The position numbers and the translations under genes were made by a program. Below the pieces are notes generated by a model, which saw only the letters and a list, made by a program, of their open reading frames with translations, did not search any database and was not told where the DNA came from. From assembly GCA_021641325.1 (NCBI GenBank), contig JAJXPD010000008.1, positions 12,427-17,764 of the forward strand: DNA of 5,338 nt. Direction: 5' to 3'. This document shows, in pieces, positions 1-5,338 of the stretch. Source of the DNA: Opitutales bacterium. GTDB lineage: Bacteria; Verrucomicrobiota; Verrucomicrobiia; Opitutales; Intestinicryptomonadaceae. Position 1 is the first letter of the stretch. Each line of letters starts with the position of its first letter.

Positions 1-552
1 CTGCGAGGCAAGCTCGCGAGTGGGGCTTAACACAAGCACGCGCGGCTCGAACTGCGATTCGCCGAGCTTGTCGACGAGCGGGAGCGCGAACGCCGCCGTT
101 TTGCCCGTGCCCGTCTGCGCCGTGCCGATTACGTCCGCGCCAGAAAGGACAATCGGGACTGCCTTCGACTGAATCGGCGTGGGCGACGCGTAGCCCATGT
201 CCTTGACGGCGGAGAGAACTGCGGGGGAAAGACCGAGCGCGGCGAAGTCGGGAAGCGACGCCGAAAGCTCGTCCTGCGGATAGGGGGCGGGAACGTTTTT
301 GGGAGCGCGTTTTTGCGCGGGGACATTCTGCACGTCCAAGCCTTTTTTGCCCGACTCGCGGCGCGGACGGCGACCCTCCCTGCGGCGGTCGTCGGGGCGG
401 CGGGCGGCGTTTGCGGGGGCATTTTTGGGGCGCGGCGCGGCGGAATTTTTCTTTCGGGCGCCGCCCTGCTGTTTCCCCGCCTTGCGCGGCTCTGACTCAT
501 TTTTGGAAAAAACCTTTTTTCCGAGAGATACGATTTTCTTAAATAAATTCAT
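1..552 (-). CDS. DEAD-box ATP-dependent RNA helicase, N-terminal part (runs off the left edge)
   Basis: This is the first 184 residues of a superfamily 2 DEAD-box helicase, an enzyme that uses ATP to unwind or remodel RNA in ribosome assembly, mRNA decay or cold adaptation. Seen in sequence: the Q motif ends in SPTPIQ with Gln128, Walker A (motif I) is AQTGTGKT at 145-152, and motif Ia is PTRELA at 177-182. The DEAD, SAT and C-terminal RecA-like motifs would lie beyond base 1. The core starts near residue 100. Before it is an atypical extension: an amphipathic basic helix (about 1-17), then a low-complexity Arg/Lys/Ala/Pro tract (about 20-90), probably disordered and RNA-binding. The ATG at 552-550 is chosen because an in-frame TGA lies at 567-565; no clear Shine-Dalgarno precedes it. 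The family is certain. The subgroup (RhlE, CsdA/DeaD, CshA) cannot be settled from this fragment, so no symbol is given. Confidence 0.95.
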   Translation of the reverse strand, partial: MNLFKKIVSLGKKVFSKNESEPRKAGKQQGGARKKNSAAPRPKNAPANAARRPDDRRREGRRPRRESGKKGLDVQNVPAQKRAPKNVPAPYPQDELSASLPDFAALGLSPAVLSAVKDMGYASPTPIQSKAVPIVLSGADVIGTAQTGTGKTAAFALPLVDKLGESQFEPRVLVLSPTRELASQ

Positions 553-610
553 GAAAGCCAAATATCAAATCAAAGGCGGACGCGCTCTTCAAGCTATTTC
601 TTGCGCCCCT

Positions 611-647
611 TAAAATAAAGACGCGCCCTAAAAGGCGTCGGGCGCGT
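611..647 (-). terminator. GC-rich hairpin with T-rich tail in the helicase leader (candidate attenuator or terminator)
   Basis: A perfect 8-bp inverted repeat pairs ACGCGCCC (621-628) with GGGCGCGT (640-647) around an 11-nt loop. Read on the minus strand, the stem is followed at once by CTTTATTTTA (620-611), the layout of an intrinsic terminator. On the plus strand it is followed only by TAAATTGG, so the minus orientation fits better. It lies about 60 bp upstream of the helicase ATG and downstream of no minus-strand gene nearer than thiL. It could therefore be a leader attenuator, or could stop antisense transcription coming from thiL. An alternative operator role is possible. The structure is seen; the function is inferred. 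Confidence 0.45.
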
Positions 648-655
648 TAAATTGG

Positions 656-683
656 TTGACACGCGGGGAATGCCCAATAGGAT
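656..683 (+). promoter_or_regulatory. Candidate sigma70-type promoter for the 551-aa exported protein gene
   Basis: A perfect TTGACA (656-661) is followed after 16 bp by TAGGAT (678-683), which matches the TATAAT consensus at 4 of 6 positions. It faces the gene starting at 696. If used, transcription would begin around 690, leaving a leader of only a few bases. The AGGA at 679-682 could instead be read as a distant Shine-Dalgarno, 13 nt before the ATG, but both readings cannot hold together because such a short transcript would lack it. The assignment rests on sequence match alone. Confidence 0.35.
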
Positions 684-695
684 TTTCGACTTTCT

Positions 696-2351
696 ATGAA
701 GACATTTATCACATCAATCTCGTTGGCGGTAATCGCAGCCGCATCGGCGTTCGCTCAGGAAATGCCCGCCGAATTAAGGGCGAAACTCGAAGCGAAATCG
801 GCGGAAGTAAACGCCGACAACGCGTCGAAGGCGAAATCCTGGGTAAAAAAACAGGTCGAAGCGTGGGAGACTATCCAGAACATGTCGTTCTCGGCGGACG
901 AAAACGACATCAAGCTCGTGAAGGAGCTTGCCGACAAAAAGTTCCCGCTCGACTTCGTAAAGCAGGAGCCGTTCATCGGCGAACAGGCGTCGATTGCGTC
1001 GGGGCTGGGAGACTATAAAACGCAGCTTGGCGCGGCGGCGTACGGCGAACTGAAAAAGAAATTTACGGAATCGGGCAAGACGAACCTCAACACATTCCTC
1101 GAACTGCTCCAAAACGAAACCGCCGCAAAGCTCGAACTCGACGCTATGACGACGGACAAAATGCGCCCGCGCACATTCGCGCTGATAAAGAAAGCCGCCG
1201 CAGAGGAATTCCCCGGAAACTTCGCCGAACAGCTGAAAACGATCAAGGAAATTTTGTCAGGCAAGGCGGCGGAGGCTTCGGCTTCCGAGACTGTCGCCGC
1301 CGGCGGAAACGAGCAGGGACAGAAAAAACGCCCCGCCACAATGAGCGAACTCGAAAATCTCGTCAAGGAACGCTACACCGCGCAGACCTACATGACCGAC
1401 GGCGACGTCCGCGGCGCGGCATTCCTTTCGGAAATACAGGGCAAACAGGTTGCGTTCATTCCGTTTGCTGCGTTCACGCCGGGGCTTACGCTTTCGAACG
1501 CGCGCGGCGAACAGCTTGAATACAACGAAAAGGAAATCTACGTTTCGAAAAACCTGCCGCTGGTGCTTGTCTTCCCAAAAGAGCTGCCCGAAGGCACGAA
1601 AAATTCGGAATTCATCAATGAAAAGCAGTACCGCGACCTCGTTGGAACCTCGCAGTTTGTCGTGGGTTATTTGAAGCAGAAGCTGATGGCGTTCCCGGTA
1701 AAAATCAACGCAATCAACGACAGGATTTTGAAGCTAAACAACAACCTGCCCATAAGCTACTCGGAGGGCACGCTCATAATCAACCCCAATTCGATGGAAA
1801 CGCTCGCGGTCGTAATGCCCGCACAGGCGAAAATAAGGCGCATAAACTGGTTCCAACGCTCGGAAGTAAACAGGCTAATGCGCGACATCGAATCGGAGGC
1901 TGGCACTCTCGAAGCCCGCAGGCTCGACAACCTCGGCAAGTGGGAAAAATTCTCCGAAGACAACTACATAGACCAGAAGATGAAAGTCGAAAGAATCGGG
2001 AACGTCGCAAAAGACTTCGTAAAACTTTTCTCGACTACACAGCTTGCGGACTCGGAGAACTCGCCCGTAATCGGCATGATTATAAAGAAGCACCTTTCCG
2101 CGCTCAAAAAACGCATGGACAAATCGAGCTTCGAACGCGCCTACAAGGCGTACATGCTAGACCTTTCGAACCTCATCAAAACGGAAGTGCGCGAAATCAA
2201 CAATACGGACTTCTATTCGGGCTTCGAGGGCGACGTGAAGAAATACACCGAAGTGCTCGAACAGGTGCAAAAGACTTTCGAAAACGCCGCAAAAAGCCAG
2301 GCGTTCCGAAATCTCGTTCAGGAGGACATCAAGAGAAGTCAGGGCTGGTAG
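696..2351 (+). CDS. Exported protein of unknown function, possible degenerate trypsin-like core
   Basis: I do not recognise this 551-aa protein as a named family. Residues 1-20 form a signal peptide: Lys2, a hydrophobic stretch, then a cut site after AFA. The mature protein appears to have three parts. Residues 22-188 are mainly helical and charged. A Ser/Ala/Gly/Gln-rich linker (about 189-213) leads to a beta-rich middle region (about 216-375). Residues 380-551 are again helical. The middle region has the rhythm of a trypsin-like peptidase: GAAFLSEIQGKQVAFIPF (240-257), NLPLVLVFP (286-294) where families usually have a DLALL-type strand, and a late strand pair around SEGTLIIN (356-363). Catalytic residues are not conserved. 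The whole protein has no Cys and a single His (466), outside that region. The ATG at 696 is supported by an in-frame TAG at 678-680. It is divergent from the helicase and its 3' end overlaps thiL. Periplasmic or outer-envelope location is inferred. Confidence 0.85.
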   Translation: MKTFITSISLAVIAAASAFAQEMPAELRAKLEAKSAEVNADNASKAKSWVKKQVEAWETIQNMSFSADENDIKLVKELADKKFPLDFVKQEPFIGEQASIASGLGDYKTQLGAAAYGELKKKFTESGKTNLNTFLELLQNETAAKLELDAMTTDKMRPRTFALIKKAAAEEFPGNFAEQLKTIKEILSGKAAEASASETVAAGGNEQGQKKRPATMSELENLVKERYTAQTYMTDGDVRGAAFLSEIQGKQVAFIPFAAFTPGLTLSNARGEQLEYNEKEIYVSKNLPLVLVFPKELPEGTKNSEFINEKQYRDLVGTSQFVVGYLKQKLMAFPVKINAINDRILKLNNNLPISYSEGTLIINPNSMETLAVVMPAQAKIRRINWFQRSEVNRLMRDIESEAGTLEARRLDNLGKWEKFSEDNYIDQKMKVERIGNVAKDFVKLFSTTQLADSENSPVIGMIIKKHLSALKKRMDKSSFERAYKAYMLDLSNLIKTEVREINNTDFYSGFEGDVKKYTEVLEQVQKTFENAAKSQAFRNLVQEDIKRSQGW

Positions 2352-3313
2352 TGGTCGAAACCGCCCGCCGAAAACGGCTCGCGGCGGTTTTGCGAAACGA
2401 CAAACACGGCGTCTTCCCCGTCTGCGGGATTCGCCGTTTTTATTTGCCCCATGACATAGAACGGCTCGCCGAAACGCGCTTCGTAGACGCGCGAAAACGC
2501 GCTAAGCTCGGACGCCGCGCCGGAGAAAGTGAAGAGAAGCTCGTAGTCTTCGCCGTCGCAAAGAGCCTGTTTTAGTGTCGCGGTTTTGCCGCAGTACTCC
2601 CTGCGGGGGACGGCGCTTTCGGACAGCTCGGCGCAAGTTCCGCGCGGAAGGAGGTTGCGGAGGTCGGACGCCGCGCCGTCGCTCAAATCGGTGCACGCCG
2701 AAACGCGCGGCTCGGCGGCGAGGAACACGCCCTGCTCAACGCGCGGCTCGAAAGCCAAATGGTGCCCGCTTTCGAACGACGCGCCTAACGCGCCGCTTAC
2801 GCAAATGTAGTCGCCCGCCGACGCTCCGACGCGCAAAAGTGTGCGTCCGTCGGTCTGCCCCAAGAGGGTAAGGTGGGTCGAGAAGAAGTCGCCGCCGACC
2901 GACGCGAAATCGCCGCCTATTATTTTCAGCCCGTACTTTTCCGCGGCAACGCCCATGCCCCCGCAAAAACCGTCGAGCCATTCGACCGACACGTTTGGCG
3001 AGCATATCGAGCTTGCAAGCGCGGCGAACGGACGCGCCCCCATTGCGGCGATGTCGCTTACGTTGCGCTTCACGAGCTTTGCGCCCGCGAGTTCGGGCGG
3101 GGTGTCGGGAGAAAAGTGCCTGCCCAAAATGACGGCGTCGCTTGTAAGCAGGACGTTTTTTTTCAGGGACTGCGAAAGCACGAGGGCACAGTCGTCGCCC
3201 GCCCCGAATGGGGGCGGCAAATCGGCTGCCGCGCCGAATTTTGCGCACACGCGCGAAATCAGGCGTTTTTCGCCCAAGCCGCCGACCGTTCCGACTGTCG
3301 CAAAAGGTTTCAT
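2339..3313 (-). CDS. thiL: Thiamine-phosphate kinase (thiamine-monophosphate kinase)
   Basis: ThiL phosphorylates thiamine monophosphate with ATP to give thiamine diphosphate, the active cofactor, in the cytoplasm. The 324-aa product has the usual family length and order of motifs: GEKRLI near the N-terminus, the metal-binding GAGDD (37-41), TSD (57-59) followed by GRHF, NVSDIAAMGARP (84-95), IIGGD (131-135), TDLSDG (208-213) and DGEDYELLFT (253-262). The conserved Glu usually found before G-x-HF is Leu63 here, and the segment between residues 181 and 204 is compact. Both may be subgroup traits rather than defects. The ATG overlaps the TGA of the upstream CPBP gene by four bases (ATGA, 3313-3310), with a weak GGTGA 10 nt upstream, so translational coupling is likely. 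An in-frame extension further upstream reads through the CPBP gene in the wrong frame and is rejected. The 3' end overlaps the convergent gene by 13 bp. Confidence 0.93.
   Translation of the reverse strand: MKPFATVGTVGGLGEKRLISRVCAKFGAAADLPPPFGAGDDCALVLSQSLKKNVLLTSDAVILGRHFSPDTPPELAGAKLVKRNVSDIAAMGARPFAALASSICSPNVSVEWLDGFCGGMGVAAEKYGLKIIGGDFASVGGDFFSTHLTLLGQTDGRTLLRVGASAGDYICVSGALGASFESGHHLAFEPRVEQGVFLAAEPRVSACTDLSDGAASDLRNLLPRGTCAELSESAVPRREYCGKTATLKQALCDGEDYELLFTFSGAASELSAFSRVYEARFGEPFYVMGQIKTANPADGEDAVFVVSQNRREPFSAGGFDHYQP
2358..2391 (+). terminator. Nested hairpin with TTTT tail after the plus-strand gene, inside thiL
   Basis: The outer stem pairs AAACCGCC (2358-2365) with GGCGGTTT (2383-2390), and the T run continues to 2391. 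Inside it, GCCG (2367-2370) and CGGC (2375-2378) close an AAAA loop. The structure begins 7 nt after the plus-strand TAG, as expected for an intrinsic terminator of that gene. Its U tract is short (four). It lies wholly within the last codons of thiL on the other strand. Minus-strand use is unlikely because the hairpin precedes the thiL stop codon. Confidence 0.5.
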
Positions 3314-4101
3314 AAAATTAAAATCACCGCGATGTTCGCGGCGTTGAAAAGCGAATGCGCAACTATCGGCGAAACGAGCGAGCCAGATTTTTCGTAGGCG
3401 CAGACGAGGATTATCCCCATCAGGAAAATCGGCGCGGCGGCGTACGCGCTCGCGTGGATTAGCGAAAACAAAACCGACACTACCGCCGCCGAAGCCGCCG
3501 TTGCGACGGCTTTTTTCGAATCTGGCAAGACCGCCGAAAACGCGCCCTTGAAGACGGGGTACAGAATGCCGCGGAAAAACGTCTCCTCGGCAATCGGCGC
3601 AAGAACCGCGATTGTGAAGACGGCGAAAATCTTTACCCGAATGTCGCCTATTCCCGCAAAGAGAGCTACAATCTCCTGCCGCGCAATGTCCTCGCCGAAC
3701 GCCGCCTTGTAGAACACCGCTATGCACGCGCCGCACGCAAGCACCGCAAGGGTCGGGAAGAAGTACAACGCACCCGTTTTGAGAGCGGCGCGGGTCGGCT
3801 TGAAGTCGAGCTTGATTTTCGCGAAACGCGCAAAAACAGCGCAAAGCGCAAGCGCCGTAATTTGCGAAACGGAAGTCGGCAGAAATATTTTGAAAAAGTC
3901 GCCCGAAGCGTCGGCAAACGCCCGCGCAACGGACATCGAAACAAGCGCGCCCAGCACGAAAAGGAACGCGAGAAGCATCGTCGAAAACGCGTCAAGCTCC
4001 GCCGAACACACGCCGCGCGCGCTCCCCGCAGTCTTCGCAACGGTAGCCCACACAGCCGCAAGCGACAGAAGCCCGAGAACGCCTGCCCCGAAATACTCCA
4101 T
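3310..4101 (-). CDS. CPBP-family intramembrane metalloprotease (Rce1/ABI type)
   Basis: This 263-aa integral membrane protein has about eight hydrophobic segments (roughly 5-21, 41-60, 76-95, 109-131, 156-172, 200-217, 223-236 and 243-262). It carries the three signatures of the CPBP family (CAAX protease and bacteriocin-processing, ABI): EETFFR with Glu172, Glu173 and Arg177; FSLIH with Phe212 and His216; and HSLFN with His249 and Asn253. All the presumed metal-site residues are present, so it should be an active glutamate-type membrane protease. The substrate is unknown; bacterial relatives range from bacteriocin self-immunity to protein maturation. The start chosen is the ATG at 4101-4099, which shares one base with the pyrC stop (TGATG). 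A start 22 codons upstream would lie inside pyrC and give a charged, non-membrane N-terminus. It sits between pyrC and thiL with overlaps at both ends. Confidence 0.9.
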   Translation of the reverse strand: MEYFGAGVLGLLSLAAVWATVAKTAGSARGVCSAELDAFSTMLLAFLFVLGALVSMSVARAFADASGDFFKIFLPTSVSQITALALCAVFARFAKIKLDFKPTRAALKTGALYFFPTLAVLACGACIAVFYKAAFGEDIARQEIVALFAGIGDIRVKIFAVFTIAVLAPIAEETFFRGILYPVFKGAFSAVLPDSKKAVATAASAAVVSVLFSLIHASAYAAAPIFLMGIILVCAYEKSGSLVSPIVAHSLFNAANIAVILIL

Positions 4102-5338
4102 CAATAAATCTTCGAGCCGCCGAGGTATGTTGCCACGACCCTGCCGCGCAGTTTTTTGCCGAACCACGGCGAATTCGTCGAGCGGGAGAGCGTTTTGTCG
4201 TAGACGTATTCGGCATTTTCGTCGATGAGAACGAAGTCCGCCTTTGCGCCGGCGGCGAGAGTGCCCGCGTCGATTTTCAGAAGCTGCGCGGGGCGCGTCG
4301 ACATCAGTTCAACAAGCTTCGGCATGCCGATTTTGCCCGAGCGCACAAGGACTTCGTGGCAGACCGAAAACGCGGTTTCAAGCCCAGTAATGCCGAATGG
4401 GGCGCAGTCGAACTCCCTGTCTTTGTCGTTTTCGGAATGCGGTGCGTGGTCGGTCGCGATGACCTCTATTGTGCCGTCGACGACGCCCTCTATAAGCGCG
4501 TCCACGTCGGCTTTTGTGCGGACGGGCGGGCACATTTTGAAATTGGTGTCGTAGTCTTTGAGGCACTCGTCGGTTAGCGAGAGGTGGTGCGGGGTAGCCT
4601 CTGCGGAAATGCTAATTCCGCGCTTTTTGGCGTCGCGGATAATTCCCACCGACAACGCGCTCGAAATGTGCTGCAAATGGATATGCGACTTTGTGTAGTG
4701 CGCCAAAATCGCGTCGCGCGCCACAATTATGTCCTCCGCCGCCGACGGCCAGCCTCCCAAGCCGAGCCGCGCCGACCACTCGCCCTCGTGCATCTGCCCC
4801 GTGCGCGTGAGCGTGTTTTCCTGACAGTGGTCCATGACGAGCATTCCGAACATGCCCGCGTACTGCATTGCGTTGCGCATAAGCTCCGCGCTCTGCACGC
4901 ACGAGCCGTCGTCGGTCAGCGCAATCACACCGAGATTTTTGAGAGTCCCGAAAGGCGCGAGAGTCTCGCCCTTTCTGCCCTCGGTAAGGCACGCGCTCTG
5001 GTAGACGCGCACTTTTGCGGTTTCGGCGATGATGTCGTTAATAAGCCTAACGGTCGAGGCGTTGTCCGCCGCGGGAACGGTGTTGGGCATCGCCACGATT
5101 GAAGTGAATCCGCCCGCCGCCGCCGCCGCCGTGCCCGTCGCCACAGACTCTTTCGAAGTCTGACCGGGTTCGCGCAGGTGGACGTGCATGTCAACAAAAC
5201 CGGGGGTCAAGACAAGCCCCTTGGCGTCCACGACTTCGGCTTTCGGCGAAACTTTTTCGGCGAACACTCCGTCGCGGACTGCAATGTCGCAAACTTTGTC
5301 GAGATTCTGCGAGGGGTCTACAACCCTCGCGTTTTTAA
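4101..5338 (-). CDS. pyrC: Dihydroorotase, class I (5' end cut by the window edge)
   Basis: This enzyme performs the third step of de novo pyrimidine synthesis, the reversible cyclisation of N-carbamoyl-aspartate to dihydroorotate, in the cytoplasm. 411 residues are visible; the frame is open to base 5338, and only a few N-terminal residues are probably missing, since the first ones (KNARVVDPSQNLDK) match the family's opening strand. Numbering from the first full codon, I see the zinc-binding DMHVHLREPG (His51, His53), the substrate-binding MPNT (83-86), TDDG (141-144) supplying the bridging Asp of class I enzymes in place of a carboxylated Lys, His170 in DHCQE, His223 in HLQHISS, and the catalytic Asp296 in ATDHAPH. 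The C-terminal amidohydrolase strand contains ADFVLID and the SPWFGKKLRGRV motif. A GTG at 5267 could be mistaken for the start, but it falls after the conserved first strand. Its stop overlaps the CPBP start. Many bacteria place pyrB upstream; that cannot be seen here. Confidence 0.96.
   Translation of the reverse strand, partial: KNARVVDPSQNLDKVCDIAVRDGVFAEKVSPKAEVVDAKGLVLTPGFVDMHVHLREPGQTSKESVATGTAAAAAGGFTSIVAMPNTVPAADNASTVRLINDIIAETAKVRVYQSACLTEGRKGETLAPFGTLKNLGVIALTDDGSCVQSAELMRNAMQYAGMFGMLVMDHCQENTLTRTGQMHEGEWSARLGLGGWPSAAEDIIVARDAILAHYTKSHIHLQHISSALSVGIIRDAKKRGISISAEATPHHLSLTDECLKDYDTNFKMCPPVRTKADVDALIEGVVDGTIEVIATDHAPHSENDKDREFDCAPFGITGLETAFSVCHEVLVRSGKIGMPKLVELMSTRPAQLLKIDAGTLAAGAKADFVLIDENAEYVYDKTLSRSTNSPWFGKKLRGRVVATYLGGSKIY

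Noticed and set aside
129..613. Small open frames on both strands over the helicase N-terminal region
   Set aside because: They arise from the Arg/Pro/Ala-rich low-complexity stretch; the helicase frame carries the Q, I and Ia motifs.
572..647. Short repeats AAAGGCG (572-578, 631-637) and GACGCGC (579-585, 620-626) in the divergent region
   Set aside because: Each is only seven bases, which is easily reached by chance in such GC-rich DNA, and their spacing suggests no clear operator.
2841..3397. Two plus-strand open frames of 168 and 174 residues opposite thiL
   Set aside because: They are shadows of thiL with biased composition, no recognisable motif and no upstream signals.
2339..3844. 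A 501-residue frame including ThiL with about 177 extra N-terminal residues
   Set aside because: The extra part is Arg/Gly-rich nonsense in a different frame over the CPBP gene. ThiL homology begins at the ATG at 3313, which overlaps the CPBP stop.
3310..4101. The CPBP gene as a bacteriocin-immunity or defence gene
   Set aside because: No bacteriocin, transporter, regulator or defence gene is nearby; both neighbours are housekeeping enzymes.
3310..4167. A longer CPBP start 22 codons upstream of 4101
   Set aside because: That extension lies inside pyrC and is charged, while the ATG at 4101 sits in a TGATG junction and leads directly into the first membrane segment.
4584..5102. A 172-residue plus-strand open frame antisense to pyrC
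   Set aside because: Arg/His-rich composition typical of the complement of GC-rich codons; pyrC on the other strand is unmistakable.
5118..5132. Run of GCC repeats within pyrC, possible microsatellite
   Set aside because: It encodes an Ala-rich helix just before GGFTS, a normal feature of class I dihydroorotases.
5100..5267. GTG at 5267 as the pyrC start
   Set aside because: The conserved opening strand (KNARVVDP and onwards) lies upstream in the same frame, so the gene continues past the window edge.

Overview
The window is a dense stretch of bacterial chromosome. It is GC-rich and holds five protein genes: two run off the ends and three are complete. There are no RNA genes, insertion sequences, CRISPR arrays or integrase/att signals. 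The organism looks like a Gram-negative-type bacterium, because one gene encodes a protein with a classical AxA signal peptide. Shine-Dalgarno sequences are weak or absent before all four visible starts. The ThiL subtype and the large orphan secreted protein make me lean towards Verrucomicrobiota (Opitutales-like). That is an impression from the protein sequences, not a demonstrated assignment.

Layout, left to right. (1) Bases 1-552, minus strand: the N-terminal 184 residues of a DEAD-box RNA helicase with an unusual basic N-terminal extension; the rest lies off the left edge. (2) Bases 553-695: a 143-bp divergent intergenic region. It holds an 8-bp GC-rich hairpin with a T-rich tail on the minus strand, which is a candidate attenuator in the helicase leader. 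It also holds a candidate sigma70-type promoter for the plus-strand gene. (3) Bases 696-2351, plus strand: a 551-aa exported protein I do not recognise as a named family. Its middle third resembles a degenerate trypsin-like fold without catalytic residues. (4) Bases 2339-5338, minus strand: a tightly overlapping cluster read in the order pyrC (dihydroorotase, 5' end cut by the window), CPBP-family membrane protease, thiL (thiamine-phosphate kinase). Junctions of TGATG (1-bp overlap) and ATGA (4-bp overlap) argue for one transcript with translational coupling.

The orphan secreted gene and thiL converge and overlap by 13 bp. A nested hairpin ending in TTTT lies just past the plus-strand stop, inside the thiL coding sequence, and could terminate the plus-strand transcript.

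Functionally, the minus-strand cluster joins pyrimidine biosynthesis (PyrC), thiamine diphosphate formation (ThiL) and an intramembrane protease with no obvious metabolic link to either. I do not see a clear new biological system here. The best leads are the orphan exported protein with a possible pseudo-protease core, the hairpin in the helicase leader, and the CPBP protease locked between two housekeeping genes.
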